Shown: piece after piece, positions 37,000 through 46,561 of the stretch
Position numbering within the stretch: position 1 is the stretch's first letter
Layout of the letters: each line of letters starts with the position of its first letter
Source: DASCNA01 sp036011305
GTDB lineage: Bacteria > Verrucomicrobiota > Lentisphaeria > Victivallales > GWF2-38-69
DNA: 64,000 nt
Direction of reading: 5' to 3'
NCBI GenBank assembly: GCA_036011305.1
Contig: DASCNA010000022.1
Location: forward strand, 13,679 to 77,678
Position numbers and translations under genes: made by a program
The notes under the pieces: model-generated
The model's input: the letters and a program-made list of their open reading frames with translations, nothing else
Databases searched by the model: none
Told to the model about the DNA's origin: nothing

Positions 37000-37186
37000 A
37001 AAAAAACTCCTTAAATAAGAAAATAATTGTTAAAAGCAATTACAATAGAATTTGAGCATAATTCATATTAAACATTTTATTTTTAAATTTTCATTAATCC
37101 AGTATAAAAAAGTGTAAATATTTTTTTTTATTAATATTTAATTAACTTTTACAAAAAAATAGGATAATATTAGTAAAATTATCAAA

Positions 37187-37214
37187 TTGCATTACTTTAA
37201 AATTTATATATAAT
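37187..37214 (+). promoter_or_regulatory. Possible sigma-70 promoter of ilvE
   Basis: TTGCAT (37187-37192), a 16-base spacer and a perfect TATAAT (37209-37214) lie 48 bases before the ilvE start. The region is AT-rich, so chance matches are possible. Confidence 0.45.
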
Positions 37215-37261
37215 ATATAGGTATTTTATTATAAACTAATTGTTACCAGGGAGTAGTTTAC

Positions 37262-38275
37262 ATGGCAGATATTGATTGGTCAAAGCTTTCATTTTCCTAT
37301 ATGCCTACAAAATGCCATTTAGAGTATAAATACTCTAACGGGAAATGGGGAAAAGGCGAAATAAAAACAGACCCTAATTTAACACTGAGTATTGCGGCCA
37401 CCTGTCTTCATTACGGACAGGAAAGTTTTGAAGGCTTGAAAGCGTACTGCACAAAAGACGGTTCAGTTAAGGTTTTTCGTGATGTAGAGAATGCAAAAAG
37501 AATGGCAAAATCTGCAGATTATCTTTGTATGCCTGAAATTTCAGAAGAGATGTATGCTGAAGCTGTAACTACTGTTGTGAAGGAAAATATTGAATATGTA
37601 CCTCCGTATGGAACTGGTGGATCTTTATATATTCGTCCACTATTGATCGGAACAGGGGCTGTGATTGGAGTTGCTCCAAGTACTGAATATATTTTTCTGG
37701 TACTTGTTACTCCGGTTGGACCATATTATCCCCAGGGAATAAAGCCGGTTGATGCAATTATTTTAGATGAATACGATAGAGCCGCCCCGAGTGGTTCAGG
37801 ATGTTATAAAGTAGGAGGTAACTATGCTGCCGGTTTTTCACCTTATAAGATTGCTAAGAGCAAGGGATTTCCTGTGGTATTGTTTTTGGACTCGAAAGAA
37901 CATAAATATATAGATGAATTTACAACAAGTAACTTTATTGCAATCACAAAAGATGGTAAATATGTTACACCTTCTTCTAAAACTATTTTACCCAGTATAA
38001 CTAATATGTCATTATTACAGTTGGCTGAAGCTGAAGGTTTAACTGCTGAGAGAAGGCCGATTGCTTTAGATGAAATTGATACTTTTGCTGAAATTGGAGC
38101 CTGTGGGACAGCTGTTGTTATAACACCAATTGCTAATATAGTAAGAGGTGATAAAACGTATAAAGTCGGCGGTACTGAGTGTGGTCCTGTTTTAAAAAAG
38201 CTTTATGATAGGCTTACAGACATTCAATACGGAAGATATAAAGATCAATTCAACTGGATGAGAACTATAGAATAA
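37262..38275 (+). CDS. ilvE: Branched-chain amino acid aminotransferase
   Basis: A 337-residue fold-type IV PLP enzyme that interconverts Leu, Ile or Val with their oxo-acids. The PLP lysine is K183 in YKVGGNYAAGF. Other landmarks are CLHYGQESFEGLKAY near 44-58, YIRPLLIGTG near 126, and the C-terminal EIGACGTAVVITPI and YGRYKDQFNWM. GGGAG seven to eight bases before ATG fits a good ribosome site. It reads divergently from pal and has no nearby amino acid partner. Confidence 0.94.
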   Translation: MADIDWSKLSFSYMPTKCHLEYKYSNGKWGKGEIKTDPNLTLSIAATCLHYGQESFEGLKAYCTKDGSVKVFRDVENAKRMAKSADYLCMPEISEEMYAEAVTTVVKENIEYVPPYGTGGSLYIRPLLIGTGAVIGVAPSTEYIFLVLVTPVGPYYPQGIKPVDAIILDEYDRAAPSGSGCYKVGGNYAAGFSPYKIAKSKGFPVVLFLDSKEHKYIDEFTTSNFIAITKDGKYVTPSSKTILPSITNMSLLQLAEAEGLTAERRPIALDEIDTFAEIGACGTAVVITPIANIVRGDKTYKVGGTECGPVLKKLYDRLTDIQYGRYKDQFNWMRTIE

Positions 38276-38403
38276 CTCTTTATCTTTTGAACCTAAAGGA
38301 TGTTACTATATTAACAAATTCAGTTTATTCTTTGTATTAGGTTAAAATATTTTTTAGCTCAATGGATATATTTTTAATTAAAACAACGTTTTTATAAAAA
38401 AAT

Positions 38404-40944
38404 ATGGATTATAAATATATTAACATTAATGGTTTATCCACTGCTTATACTGATAGAGGCGAAGGTCAGCCTATACTTCTTGTACATAGCTTTGGCTCTT
38501 TTTCCATTACATGGCAAAAACTTGTTAAGTTTCTGCCAGTTGAATTTAGAGTTATTACTTTAGATTTGAAAGGGCATGGATATTCTGAAAAAAAATGTGA
38601 TTATCGCTTATCTCCATCTGACCAGTCAATGATTTTATCTAAATTTATTGAAAGATTGGGTATTGAAAAAATAGTACTGATAGGACATGCATTTGGTGGA
38701 GCTGTTTGCCTATTTAGCTTATTTGATGAATATATTAAGAAAAAAGTTAGTAATTTAATTCTGATAAACAGTTCCGGATTGTCAAAAACTGTTCCTGCAT
38801 TTATTGAAGCTGTTTCGAAAGCTAAACTTGATAGTTCTTTATTTAAAATTATTAGTGAAGAAGTTATTGTCGAACAGGTAATGAAAAATGCTTTTTTTGA
38901 CTTTAATAAATTTGATAAAAATTCAATTAAACACTATGGAAATGTCCTCCGAATGGAAGGAGCTAAAAAGTGCTTAATTGCTGCCGCAAGACAAATAAAA
39001 ATAAAAAATTACCAGTCTTTTATAGAGAATATTAAAAGTATTGATATTCCATCTTTAGTAATATGGGGTAACAATGATCACTTGATTGATTTTGAATCTG
39101 CTTTAACTCTGAAGGATCTGCTTCATGCTGATTTAAGAGTCATTAATAGCTGTGGACATTTGCCTCATGAAGAAGCACCCCTGAAAACAGCTTCTTATAT
39201 ATGTGATTTTCTGGAAGCTCCTGTTAGGTTAAATAATATAATCAGTGAAACAAATCAACCTGATATTAATGGACAAACAAAGAAAAACATTATAGAAAAC
39301 GAACAGCACTTAACACCAATAAATAAATTTGTCAATAAACCGGTATATTACATGAACAAGGTTAAAATGACCAGACTTATTGATAAATGGACTTTTGGTA
39401 GTTTCCTAATAATAATTTTTATCAAAACACTTCAGGTTTTGAAAGCTGCTGGCTTAAAAACTGAGGAAAACGGTTGGAGGAAAACTACTAGTATATTTTT
39501 GAGAAAAGAGCATTCTAAATTTGTTTTGGCGAGCTTTAGATTGAAATACTATAGAACAGATGAAATACCTGCAAATTTAACAATAGCAAAAAATATTCTT
39601 ATTGAACAACTGAGGAAATTTCTTATAAAAACTCCTGAATGCCACTGGGCACTTGAATGGAGCCATTTTAGGGCTGTAAGAAAACAGGTATACTTTACAG
39701 ATATTATGGAAGTTGAATTTGACAAGAAAGGAAAACTCATCAGATTAGTTCCTTACTTTGACAAAAGTCGAGAAACTTTTACAAGATTAAAAACAGAAAT
39801 TATAAATGAAATAATCCGTAAATTTATTAATACTTATAATGAATATATTACTATAAATGATGCAAGAAGGCCATGGATAATATATAAAAAACTTCGCAAT
39901 TGGATACGTTATAAATTTGGAATTTCACATTCTGGGAAACATGAGCTTAGACATCTGCTTGATAGAATTTTAAATAGTACATTTATACAATTTGATACTT
40001 TCAGTGAAAAATATGAGAATATGTCAGTGGCAAGGTTGGCTACTCCTAATATGAATAAATCAAAACATCCTGGCTTCGGATTGCTTAACATTGCTTGTAG
40101 ATTTACACACTCATACGATGAAGCTGATTTATGGTTTCAATACCATCACGTACCAGTAGATGGTATGACTATGCAGGAAATGCTTCAAGCTTTAAAGGAG
40201 GAGTGGGGATCTGTTGGGAAAGTTCTTTATCCTGCACTTTCTAGTAATGCTGCAAAGCCTGAAATTTTTTATTGCGGAAAGAATATTTTCAGAGGAAGAA
40301 TATATGCAAATTTTGAGAAATTCATTAAAATAAGAAAATATTTAAATAAAAATTATTATGCTGAGATGGCAGGTCCGGCGACATTTTTGAGCATGTTGGC
40401 CTGGGGAGTTTCACACACAGAGTACTTCAATGACTGCAAATTTACAATTCCATTCAATGTTTCAGAGGTAATGAACTATACAAATCATGAAAGAAGTTTA
40501 AGCTTGATTTTTATTCGACCGGGTAATTTTTTTGACAGAAGAAATAAACTTGCAGGATTTTTGGCTTATCAGAGAGAGTTTAATAGGCGCCTCTTTAGCA
40601 CTAAACTTGGTAAGAGCGAAAGCCATGAATTGCTTGAACTTTACGCATTGGCACATCCAATATTTTTCTATTTTGCCAGATATTTAATGCCAAAGGCTAT
40701 GGGGGATGTAGTTGGGACTGCCGGTATGACTATGTTAAAAGATGCAGAAATGTTTGTCAGTCCGTTGACAGATATTCAACAGAAAGGATTTATTGCTTTT
40801 GGCAATCTAAAAACATCTACTGAAGACGGTTCTACTGCTGGGGCAGTAAGTTTCTGCGGTTCAAAACTGCATGTGAAAGAATATATGAAAGCAGTTGATA
40901 ATCTATCTAAAAACTATGATAAGTTTCTTGATTTAGAAATTTAA
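38404..40944 (+). CDS. Fusion: alpha/beta hydrolase lacking its nucleophile + HHxxxDG acyltransferase
   Basis: An 846-residue protein. Residues ~1-270 form an alpha/beta hydrolase (HSFG oxyanion loop, LDLKGHGYS, WGNNDHLIDF with the acid, and H in CGHLPHEEAP). The nucleophile elbow reads GHAFGG, with Ala96 where Ser should be, so esterase activity is unlikely. After a linker, residues ~315-845 hold a second domain with HHVPVDGM (H581, H582, D586), the active-site motif of the CAT, condensation and E2 acyltransferase superfamily. The C-terminal DGAL-like segment FGNLKTSTEDGSTAGAVSF fits the same fold. It has no signal peptide. Possible roles are lipid or wax-type acyl transfer. It lies between ilvE and the convergent rhaD. 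Confidence 0.78.
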   Translation: MDYKYININGLSTAYTDRGEGQPILLVHSFGSFSITWQKLVKFLPVEFRVITLDLKGHGYSEKKCDYRLSPSDQSMILSKFIERLGIEKIVLIGHAFGGAVCLFSLFDEYIKKKVSNLILINSSGLSKTVPAFIEAVSKAKLDSSLFKIISEEVIVEQVMKNAFFDFNKFDKNSIKHYGNVLRMEGAKKCLIAAARQIKIKNYQSFIENIKSIDIPSLVIWGNNDHLIDFESALTLKDLLHADLRVINSCGHLPHEEAPLKTASYICDFLEAPVRLNNIISETNQPDINGQTKKNIIENEQHLTPINKFVNKPVYYMNKVKMTRLIDKWTFGSFLIIIFIKTLQVLKAAGLKTEENGWRKTTSIFLRKEHSKFVLASFRLKYYRTDEIPANLTIAKNILIEQLRKFLIKTPECHWALEWSHFRAVRKQVYFTDIMEVEFDKKGKLIRLVPYFDKSRETFTRLKTEIINEIIRKFINTYNEYITINDARRPWIIYKKLRNWIRYKFGISHSGKHELRHLLDRILNSTFIQFDTFSEKYENMSVARLATPNMNKSKHPGFGLLNIACRFTHSYDEADLWFQYHHVPVDGMTMQEMLQALKEEWGSVGKVLYPALSSNAAKPEIFYCGKNIFRGRIYANFEKFIKIRKYLNKNYYAEMAGPATFLSMLAWGVSHTEYFNDCKFTIPFNVSEVMNYTNHERSLSLIFIRPGNFFDRRNKLAGFLAYQREFNRRLFSTKLGKSESHELLELYALAHPIFFYFARYLMPKAMGDVVGTAGMTMLKDAEMFVSPLTDIQQKGFIAFGNLKTSTEDGSTAGAVSFCGSKLHVKEYMKAVDNLSKNYDKFLDLEI

Positions 40945-40958
40945 AGTATTTTTAGTAT

Positions 40959-40987
40959 CATGAAACTTATTATCTGACTGTTTCATG
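40959..40987. terminator. Hairpin between the acyltransferase fusion and rhaD
   Basis: CATGAAAC (40959-40966) and GTTTCATG (40980-40987) are perfect 8-base arms with a 13-base loop between two convergent gene ends. There is no strong U-run on either strand, so termination is likely but not certain. Confidence 0.5.
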
Positions 40988-40993
40988 CCCTTA

Positions 40994-41836
40994 CTACCAG
41001 GTTTTAATAACTTCACCTACATCCAGTGCTGGTTGATAAAGATCAACACCTGAAAGTTTTGCCTGCTCTATTATATTTTCAGCTTTAATGTAATTTACAA
41101 CCTTTTTAGACGAGCTCAAAATTTTTATTAATATTTCAGCCGCTTTTTCAGCCGCTTCAATCGTACCAAATGCCTGATCTATATTTCTTCCAGCAGCAAA
41201 AACACCGTGATTAGCCCATAATACTATAGGATGAATTCTCATCAGTTCTGCCGTTGCATTACCTATTTCATCTGAACCAATTAACATCCAGGGAAGATAT
41301 CCTATGCCTTGATAAAGGTATATTGATGCCTCAGAAAGTACTTCCCATATTGCTCTGGTTAAAGTAGCCGTATCTAATTTAGCAATTGATGACAATGCGA
41401 TTAAATTGGAGGTGTGGCAGTGAATTATTGCTCTATCATTCTTCTTTGTTATTTCCTGTCTTAATAAATGACTGTCCAAATGCGACGTAAGATCTCTAGT
41501 TGGTTCACAACCATCTGAGAATCCCCATAATAGATGACATTGTTTTCCATCCTGGCTAATTCGTATCAGGCCTAGTGATTCTTCAGGATTAGCAACAATA
41601 TTTTTGAAGTATTTGCCCTTGCCTGTAATCATAAAGTTTTGATGGGCCAACTTTGGGATTGGAGTATCCAAATCAAATGATCTGATATATTCTCCAAAAT
41701 CTATATATAGGGACAGTTCATCATTGTCGATTCTTAAACTGATATTCCCTCCGTTTTTTTCATTCCAGCCTTTTAACCACATAGCTTCAGTAGTTCTTAC
41801 CATATTTTCTATAGGAGGTAAACTTAATATATTCAT
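40994..41836 (-). CDS. rhaD: Rhamnulose-1-phosphate aldolase
   Basis: A 280-residue class II zinc aldolase that splits rhamnulose-1-phosphate into dihydroxyacetone phosphate and lactaldehyde. It follows E. coli RhaD along its length: the start MVRTTEAMWLKGWNEKNGGNISLR, ITGKGKYFKN, LLWGFSDG, zinc ligands H139 and H141 in HCHTSNLIAL, H210 in ANHGVFAAGR, and the C-terminal AEKAAEILIK. AAAGGATC precedes the start. No rhaA, rhaB or rhamnose transporter is in the window. Confidence 0.93.
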   Translation of the reverse strand: MNILSLPPIENMVRTTEAMWLKGWNEKNGGNISLRIDNDELSLYIDFGEYIRSFDLDTPIPKLAHQNFMITGKGKYFKNIVANPEESLGLIRISQDGKQCHLLWGFSDGCEPTRDLTSHLDSHLLRQEITKKNDRAIIHCHTSNLIALSSIAKLDTATLTRAIWEVLSEASIYLYQGIGYLPWMLIGSDEIGNATAELMRIHPIVLWANHGVFAAGRNIDQAFGTIEAAEKAAEILIKILSSSKKVVNYIKAENIIEQAKLSGVDLYQPALDVGEVIKTW

Positions 41837-42066
41837 CTTATGATCCTTTCTTACAAACCACTAGTTCTTAATAGTAATTTTAAAATTTTTGATTAAATAT
41901 GCAATACCATAATACTTACAAATCAAAAATAGAATATTATGAATTAATTACTTTGTAGTTATTTATAATCTGAATATTCTGATAATAGTTGAATCATATA
42001 TGAATACGATATAAGTTATAACTGCTTTAATCTTATAATTTTATTTTAATTAAAAGGGATATTTTT

Positions 42067-43530
42067 ATGAAAAACTTAAAAGATGGTGAAAAGCTTAATC
42101 CAAAACTTTTATGGAAAAATTTTGATAGTATTTTAGGAATTCCCCACCCTTCAAAATTTGAAACAGAATTGGCTGAGTTTATATATCAGTTTGGTTTGAA
42201 TTTAGGTTTAGAAACTATAAAAGATAATATCGGAAATATAATTATAAGGAAACCTGCAAGTTCACCTGAGTTTGCCGATAAAAAAATGGTAACAATTCAA
42301 TCTCATATTGATATGGTTCCTCAGAAAGCAGAAGGTTTAAATCACGTATTTGAAAAAGATCCTATTAAAGCATTTGTTGATGGAAACTATGTTAAGGCTG
42401 ATGGTACAACTTTAGGTTCAGATAATGGTATTGGTGTTGCAGCTATGATGGCTGTACTGGAATCTAATGATATCGACCACGGTCCTATAGAAACTTTTTT
42501 CACAGTGGATGAAGAGACAGGTATGACTGGGGTTGAGTATTTAAAAAATGATACATTAAATGGAAGTATTCTGGTAAATCTTGATTCAGAAGAAGAAGGT
42601 GAAATCTGTATAGGCTGTGCAGGAGGTGTTGATACTGAAATTAAATTTGATTATGAACAGGAAGGTCTTATAGATGACACTGTTGCATATACACTTACGG
42701 TTGAAGGAATGAAAGGTGGACATTCAGGCTGTAACATTAATGAAGGCAGAGGAAATGCTGTAAAATTGATGAGTAGATATTTATGGAACGTTAGAGATCA
42801 GTTTGAATTTGATATTTCTGAAATAAATGGTGGAACCTTGAGAAATGTTATTCCATCAAAATGTGAAGTCATTATTATTATTCCTAAGAATGAAAAAGAT
42901 AAGCTTTTTGAAAGTATAAAAAGTTTTCTAGCTGTTGTTAAAGAGGAATATCGTTTTGCAGAGCCTGATTTAAACCTGTCAGCTACAGAAACAGAGCTTC
43001 CTGGGAGTTGCATCGATAGACTGTTGGTAGATGATATAGTCAATGCTATTTATGCTTGCCCTAATGGTGTATTGAGAATGGATGATAACATTGCAGGTCT
43101 AGTTGAAACTTCATCTAATTTAGGGGTTATTACTACAAAACAGAACGTTATAACAATATTGACTTTACAAAGAAGCTCTGTTAATTCCTGTAGAGATGCA
43201 GCTGCTAATTCAGTTCAGTCAATATTTGAACTTGCAGGTGCTGACGAAATTACTCAGTCTGGAGATTATCCTGGATGGATACCTGATGTAAGTTCTCCTG
43301 TTTTAGTTACAGTTAAAGATACATATAAAGAAATATTTGGTAAAGAACCTATTGTAATGGCAATACATGCAGGTTTAGAGTGTGCATTAATCGGGGAGAA
43401 ATATCCTGAAATGGATATGATATCTTTTGGCCCGACTATTTTAGACGCTCATTCTATCAATGAAAGAGTAGAGATTGAATCTAATGAAAAATTTTGGGAT
43501 CTTCTGCTTGGTGTACTAAAAAATATATAA
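42067..43530 (+). CDS. pepD: Aminoacyl-histidine dipeptidase (beta-alanyl-histidine dipeptidase)
   Basis: A 487-residue M20 metallopeptidase of normal PepD length. Metal and catalytic motifs are QSHIDMVPQK near residue 78-87, DGTTLGSDNGIGVAAMMAVL near 115-134, DEETGMTGVEYL near 147, LDSEEEGEICIGCAGG near 173, and HAGLECALIGEK in the C-terminal region. AAAAGGGA precedes the start. It hydrolyses Xaa-His and related dipeptides in the cytoplasm. A strong terminator follows, so it is likely monocistronic. Confidence 0.95.
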   Translation: MKNLKDGEKLNPKLLWKNFDSILGIPHPSKFETELAEFIYQFGLNLGLETIKDNIGNIIIRKPASSPEFADKKMVTIQSHIDMVPQKAEGLNHVFEKDPIKAFVDGNYVKADGTTLGSDNGIGVAAMMAVLESNDIDHGPIETFFTVDEETGMTGVEYLKNDTLNGSILVNLDSEEEGEICIGCAGGVDTEIKFDYEQEGLIDDTVAYTLTVEGMKGGHSGCNINEGRGNAVKLMSRYLWNVRDQFEFDISEINGGTLRNVIPSKCEVIIIIPKNEKDKLFESIKSFLAVVKEEYRFAEPDLNLSATETELPGSCIDRLLVDDIVNAIYACPNGVLRMDDNIAGLVETSSNLGVITTKQNVITILTLQRSSVNSCRDAAANSVQSIFELAGADEITQSGDYPGWIPDVSSPVLVTVKDTYKEIFGKEPIVMAIHAGLECALIGEKYPEMDMISFGPTILDAHSINERVEIESNEKFWDLLLGVLKNI

Positions 43531-43552
43531 TTTATTTTATACATTGATATTT

Positions 43553-43582
43553 AAGGCTATTCAAAATGAATAGCCTTTTTTT
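43553..43582 (+). terminator. Rho-independent terminator of pepD
   Basis: AAGGCTATTC (43553-43562) and GAATAGCCTT (43568-43577) form a 10-base stem with a 5-base loop and run into TTTTTTT. It sits between pepD and the convergent mgtA. Confidence 0.92.
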
Positions 43583-43609
43583 ATTCTTTAAAATAATTCT
43601 ACTATAATT

Positions 43610-46330
43610 TTATAACCAGGATTTAAATCGTTTGATATATATTGTTTTGCAAATTTGAGTTAAAATACAGTAGGCTAACAGAATCCCTACAAGCCATGGA
43701 AAGTATCCCAAAGGCAAAGGAACGAGACCTAAGCCTCCACCAAGAGATGTATATGGAATAACAATACCGATTGCCATGACAAATGCCGTCAGAGATATTA
43801 CAGGAAATGCTGCTGAACTCTGTATAAAAGGTATTTTTTCTGTTCTTATCATGTGGACAATAAGTGTTTGAGTTAATAACCCTACAACAAACCAGCCGGT
43901 TTGGAACAATGACTGTTTAGTGTCACAGTTTGCTTTAAACACGAACCACATAACGAGAAATGTGACAATATCAAAAATTGAACTTATAGGACCGATAAAT
44001 ATCATGAATTTAGCAATTGAGTCTGTAGTCCATTTTCTTGGTATAGATATAAAATCTCTATCCATCTTATCCCACGGTATAGAAATCTGAGAAATATCAT
44101 ATAATAAATTTTGAATTAATAGCTGTGCTGGAAGCATCGGTAGGAATGGGAGAAATGCACTTGCAATTAAAATACTGAAAACATTCCCAAAGTTTGAACT
44201 GGAAGTCATTTTAATATATTTAATGATATTTCCAAAAGTAATTCTTCCTTCAATAACTCCTTGCTCTAGAATTAGTAAACTTTTTTCCAATAATATTATA
44301 TCTGCGGCTTCTTTTGCCAGATCTACTCCAGTATCAACTGAAATACCTACATCAGACTCTCTGAGTGCGAGAGCATCATTAATGCCGTCACCCATAAAAC
44401 CTACAATATGCTTATTTCCTTGAAGTATATTTACTATTTTTGCTTTATGCATAGGAGAAAGTTTCGCGAAGATAGTAGTTTCTTCAACTATTTTAGAAAG
44501 TTCTTTGTCAGACATTCTATCTACTTCAGGACCTGTAACAATATTACCAACTGGAAGATTTACATCCTTGCATATTTTTCTGGCGACAAGTGCATTATCG
44601 CCGGTAAGTACTTTTACAGCAATTCCTTGTTTTTGCAGAAGTGAAAGTGCCTCAGAAGTTGTTTCTTTAGGAGGATCAAGGAAAGCTATATATCCTGAGA
44701 ATATAAGTTCCTGTTCATCCTTAACTGAAAATTTATCTTCTTCCCAATCATCAATAATTTTATAAGCTACGGCAACTACACGTAATCCATCCTCGGAAAG
44801 TTTATCTTTAAGTGCAATGATATCAGCATAATTTTCTTTATTAAGCGGTTTATAAATTCCAGCTTTTTCTTCAAGGCTTACACAATTCTCAAGGATTTCC
44901 TCTACTGCACCTTTGCAATAGAAAATTCGTTTTTTATCAGTAGTTCTTTCGAGAATGACAGACATTCGTCTTCTGACAAAATCAAAAGGTATTTCATCTA
45001 TCAACTTATAATTGCTTGCGATAGGTTTTATCTCTTTTTCTTCAGCTTTAGATATAACAGCCTTGTCAAGGAGGTTGTTTAAACCTGTTTGGAAATAACT
45101 GTTCAGAAAAGCCTGACGGAGTATTCTATCTGATTCCTCTCCGTGGGAATCGAGGTGTTTGATTAAAACAACTTTGTCCTGTGTTAAAGTTCCAGTTTTA
45201 TCTGTACATAGAACGTCGATTGCTCCAAAGTTCTGTATTGCATTTAAATGTTTTACAATTGCCCTTTTTTTTGCCATGGCGATTGCACCTCGGGCGAGGT
45301 TGGTATTAACAATCATAGGGAGCATTTCAGGCGTTAAGCCTACAGCTACAGAAATGCTGAAAAGAAATGCGTCTGTCCAGTCACCTTTCAATAATCCATT
45401 AACCAGGAAAACTATAGGGACCATGACAATCATAAATTTAACCAATAGTTTACTTACTTTATCCACACCTTGATCAAATGCAGTTTCAGGTCTTTTACCC
45501 AATAGCTTTGTAGCCATTGAACCAAAATAAGTGTTATTACCTGTTGCAAGCATTACTGCCCTGGCGGTTCCACTGACAATACTGCTACCCATAAAACATA
45601 TTGAAGGCTGATCTAAAGAGAAGAATTTTTTATTATCTGATCTCTGTTCATTAAACTTAATTCTTCTATCTTTATCTGAATAGTTCTCAATGGGATTTGA
45701 TGCCTGTAATTTTTTAAAACTTTCATGTTTTTCTACAGGTATTGCTTCTCCTGTTAATGCTGATTGACTGACGAACAGGTCTTTTGCGTCTATTAACCTG
45801 ACATCGCCCGGTACCATGTCTCCAGCTGAAAGATGAATTATGTCTCCTGGTACCAGTTCTTCCATAGGTAATTCAAATTGAGAAAAAACTTTTTTATTGT
45901 CTTTAGTTAACTGCCTATTGACCGTTGCAGTATTATGAACCATTTTCTTGAGTGACTCTGCTTCTAGCAATGCCTTTAATTCCTGCCAAAATCTTAACAG
46001 CGTGCTGATAGAAACCATGATAGCCATTACTGTTACTGTTTCCATGTCAGCAGTCATATAGGAAATTATCATCAGCAGGATTAAAATAATATTGAAAGGT
46101 GTTTTGAATGACAACCATAAAACAGAATACCATGGGGGAGGTTTTTGTGCTTCTATTTTATTTGAACCGTATTTATCCTGCCTTGTTTCGACTTCTTCTT
46201 CGTTGAGCCCTCTTCTTGTAGTATCTAATTTCTGAAGAACTTTATTTGCATTAATTATAGAAAAATATTGTAGGTCTCTTTGTATTTTCTCTATCTGTAA
46301 ATCTGTATCTACTTGATTTTTTTTTCTCAT
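43610..46330 (-). CDS. mgtA: Magnesium-translocating P-type ATPase
   Basis: A 906-residue P3B-type ATPase. The phosphorylation site is D377 in CTDKTGTLT. SALTGEAIPVEKH is the actuator loop, VLTGDNALVARKICKDVNLP and GDGINDALALRESDVGISV are hinge motifs, and about ten membrane helices are seen. Overall similarity is to MgtA/MgtB of E. coli and Salmonella. It imports Mg2+. It diverges from ktrB across 231 bases. No mgtC is next to it, but an MgtC-family gene lies at 35665. Confidence 0.94.
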   Translation of the reverse strand: MRKKNQVDTDLQIEKIQRDLQYFSIINANKVLQKLDTTRRGLNEEEVETRQDKYGSNKIEAQKPPPWYSVLWLSFKTPFNIILILLMIISYMTADMETVTVMAIMVSISTLLRFWQELKALLEAESLKKMVHNTATVNRQLTKDNKKVFSQFELPMEELVPGDIIHLSAGDMVPGDVRLIDAKDLFVSQSALTGEAIPVEKHESFKKLQASNPIENYSDKDRRIKFNEQRSDNKKFFSLDQPSICFMGSSIVSGTARAVMLATGNNTYFGSMATKLLGKRPETAFDQGVDKVSKLLVKFMIVMVPIVFLVNGLLKGDWTDAFLFSISVAVGLTPEMLPMIVNTNLARGAIAMAKKRAIVKHLNAIQNFGAIDVLCTDKTGTLTQDKVVLIKHLDSHGEESDRILRQAFLNSYFQTGLNNLLDKAVISKAEEKEIKPIASNYKLIDEIPFDFVRRRMSVILERTTDKKRIFYCKGAVEEILENCVSLEEKAGIYKPLNKENYADIIALKDKLSEDGLRVVAVAYKIIDDWEEDKFSVKDEQELIFSGYIAFLDPPKETTSEALSLLQKQGIAVKVLTGDNALVARKICKDVNLPVGNIVTGPEVDRMSDKELSKIVEETTIFAKLSPMHKAKIVNILQGNKHIVGFMGDGINDALALRESDVGISVDTGVDLAKEAADIILLEKSLLILEQGVIEGRITFGNIIKYIKMTSSSNFGNVFSILIASAFLPFLPMLPAQLLIQNLLYDISQISIPWDKMDRDFISIPRKWTTDSIAKFMIFIGPISSIFDIVTFLVMWFVFKANCDTKQSLFQTGWFVVGLLTQTLIVHMIRTEKIPFIQSSAAFPVISLTAFVMAIGIVIPYTSLGGGLGLVPLPLGYFPWLVGILLAYCILTQICKTIYIKRFKSWL

Positions 46331-46436
46331 TCGTGTTTTCTCTGTTTATATACTTATTCTGAAATGTATTTACTGATTTTTATGGCTGAAATATTAATGG
46401 TATTTCTGAATAAACCTATTATATATTTTAGGGGCA

Positions 46437-46454
46437 ATAGCTATAATTAGCTAT
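46437..46454. promoter_or_regulatory. 18-base palindrome between mgtA and ktrB
   Basis: ATAGCTATAATTAGCTAT has perfect 7-base arms around TAAT. It lies 107 bases from each of the two divergent starts, a central position that suits a shared operator. The regulator is unknown. Confidence 0.45.
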
Positions 46455-46561
46455 GTAATAAAAGGTAAAATAATACTAAGTTATAATTATTAAACCACTA
46501 ATATATAATATATAAGTTTTAAATTAAGGCTGTATTTTTTTCTTTCAATTAGAAAATATAT

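Noticed and set aside
27419..46454. The palindromes at 27419 and 46437 as copies of one operator
   Set aside because: Both have 7-4-7 geometry and lie near K+ transport genes, but the arm sequences differ (ATGTGTA versus ATAGCTA).
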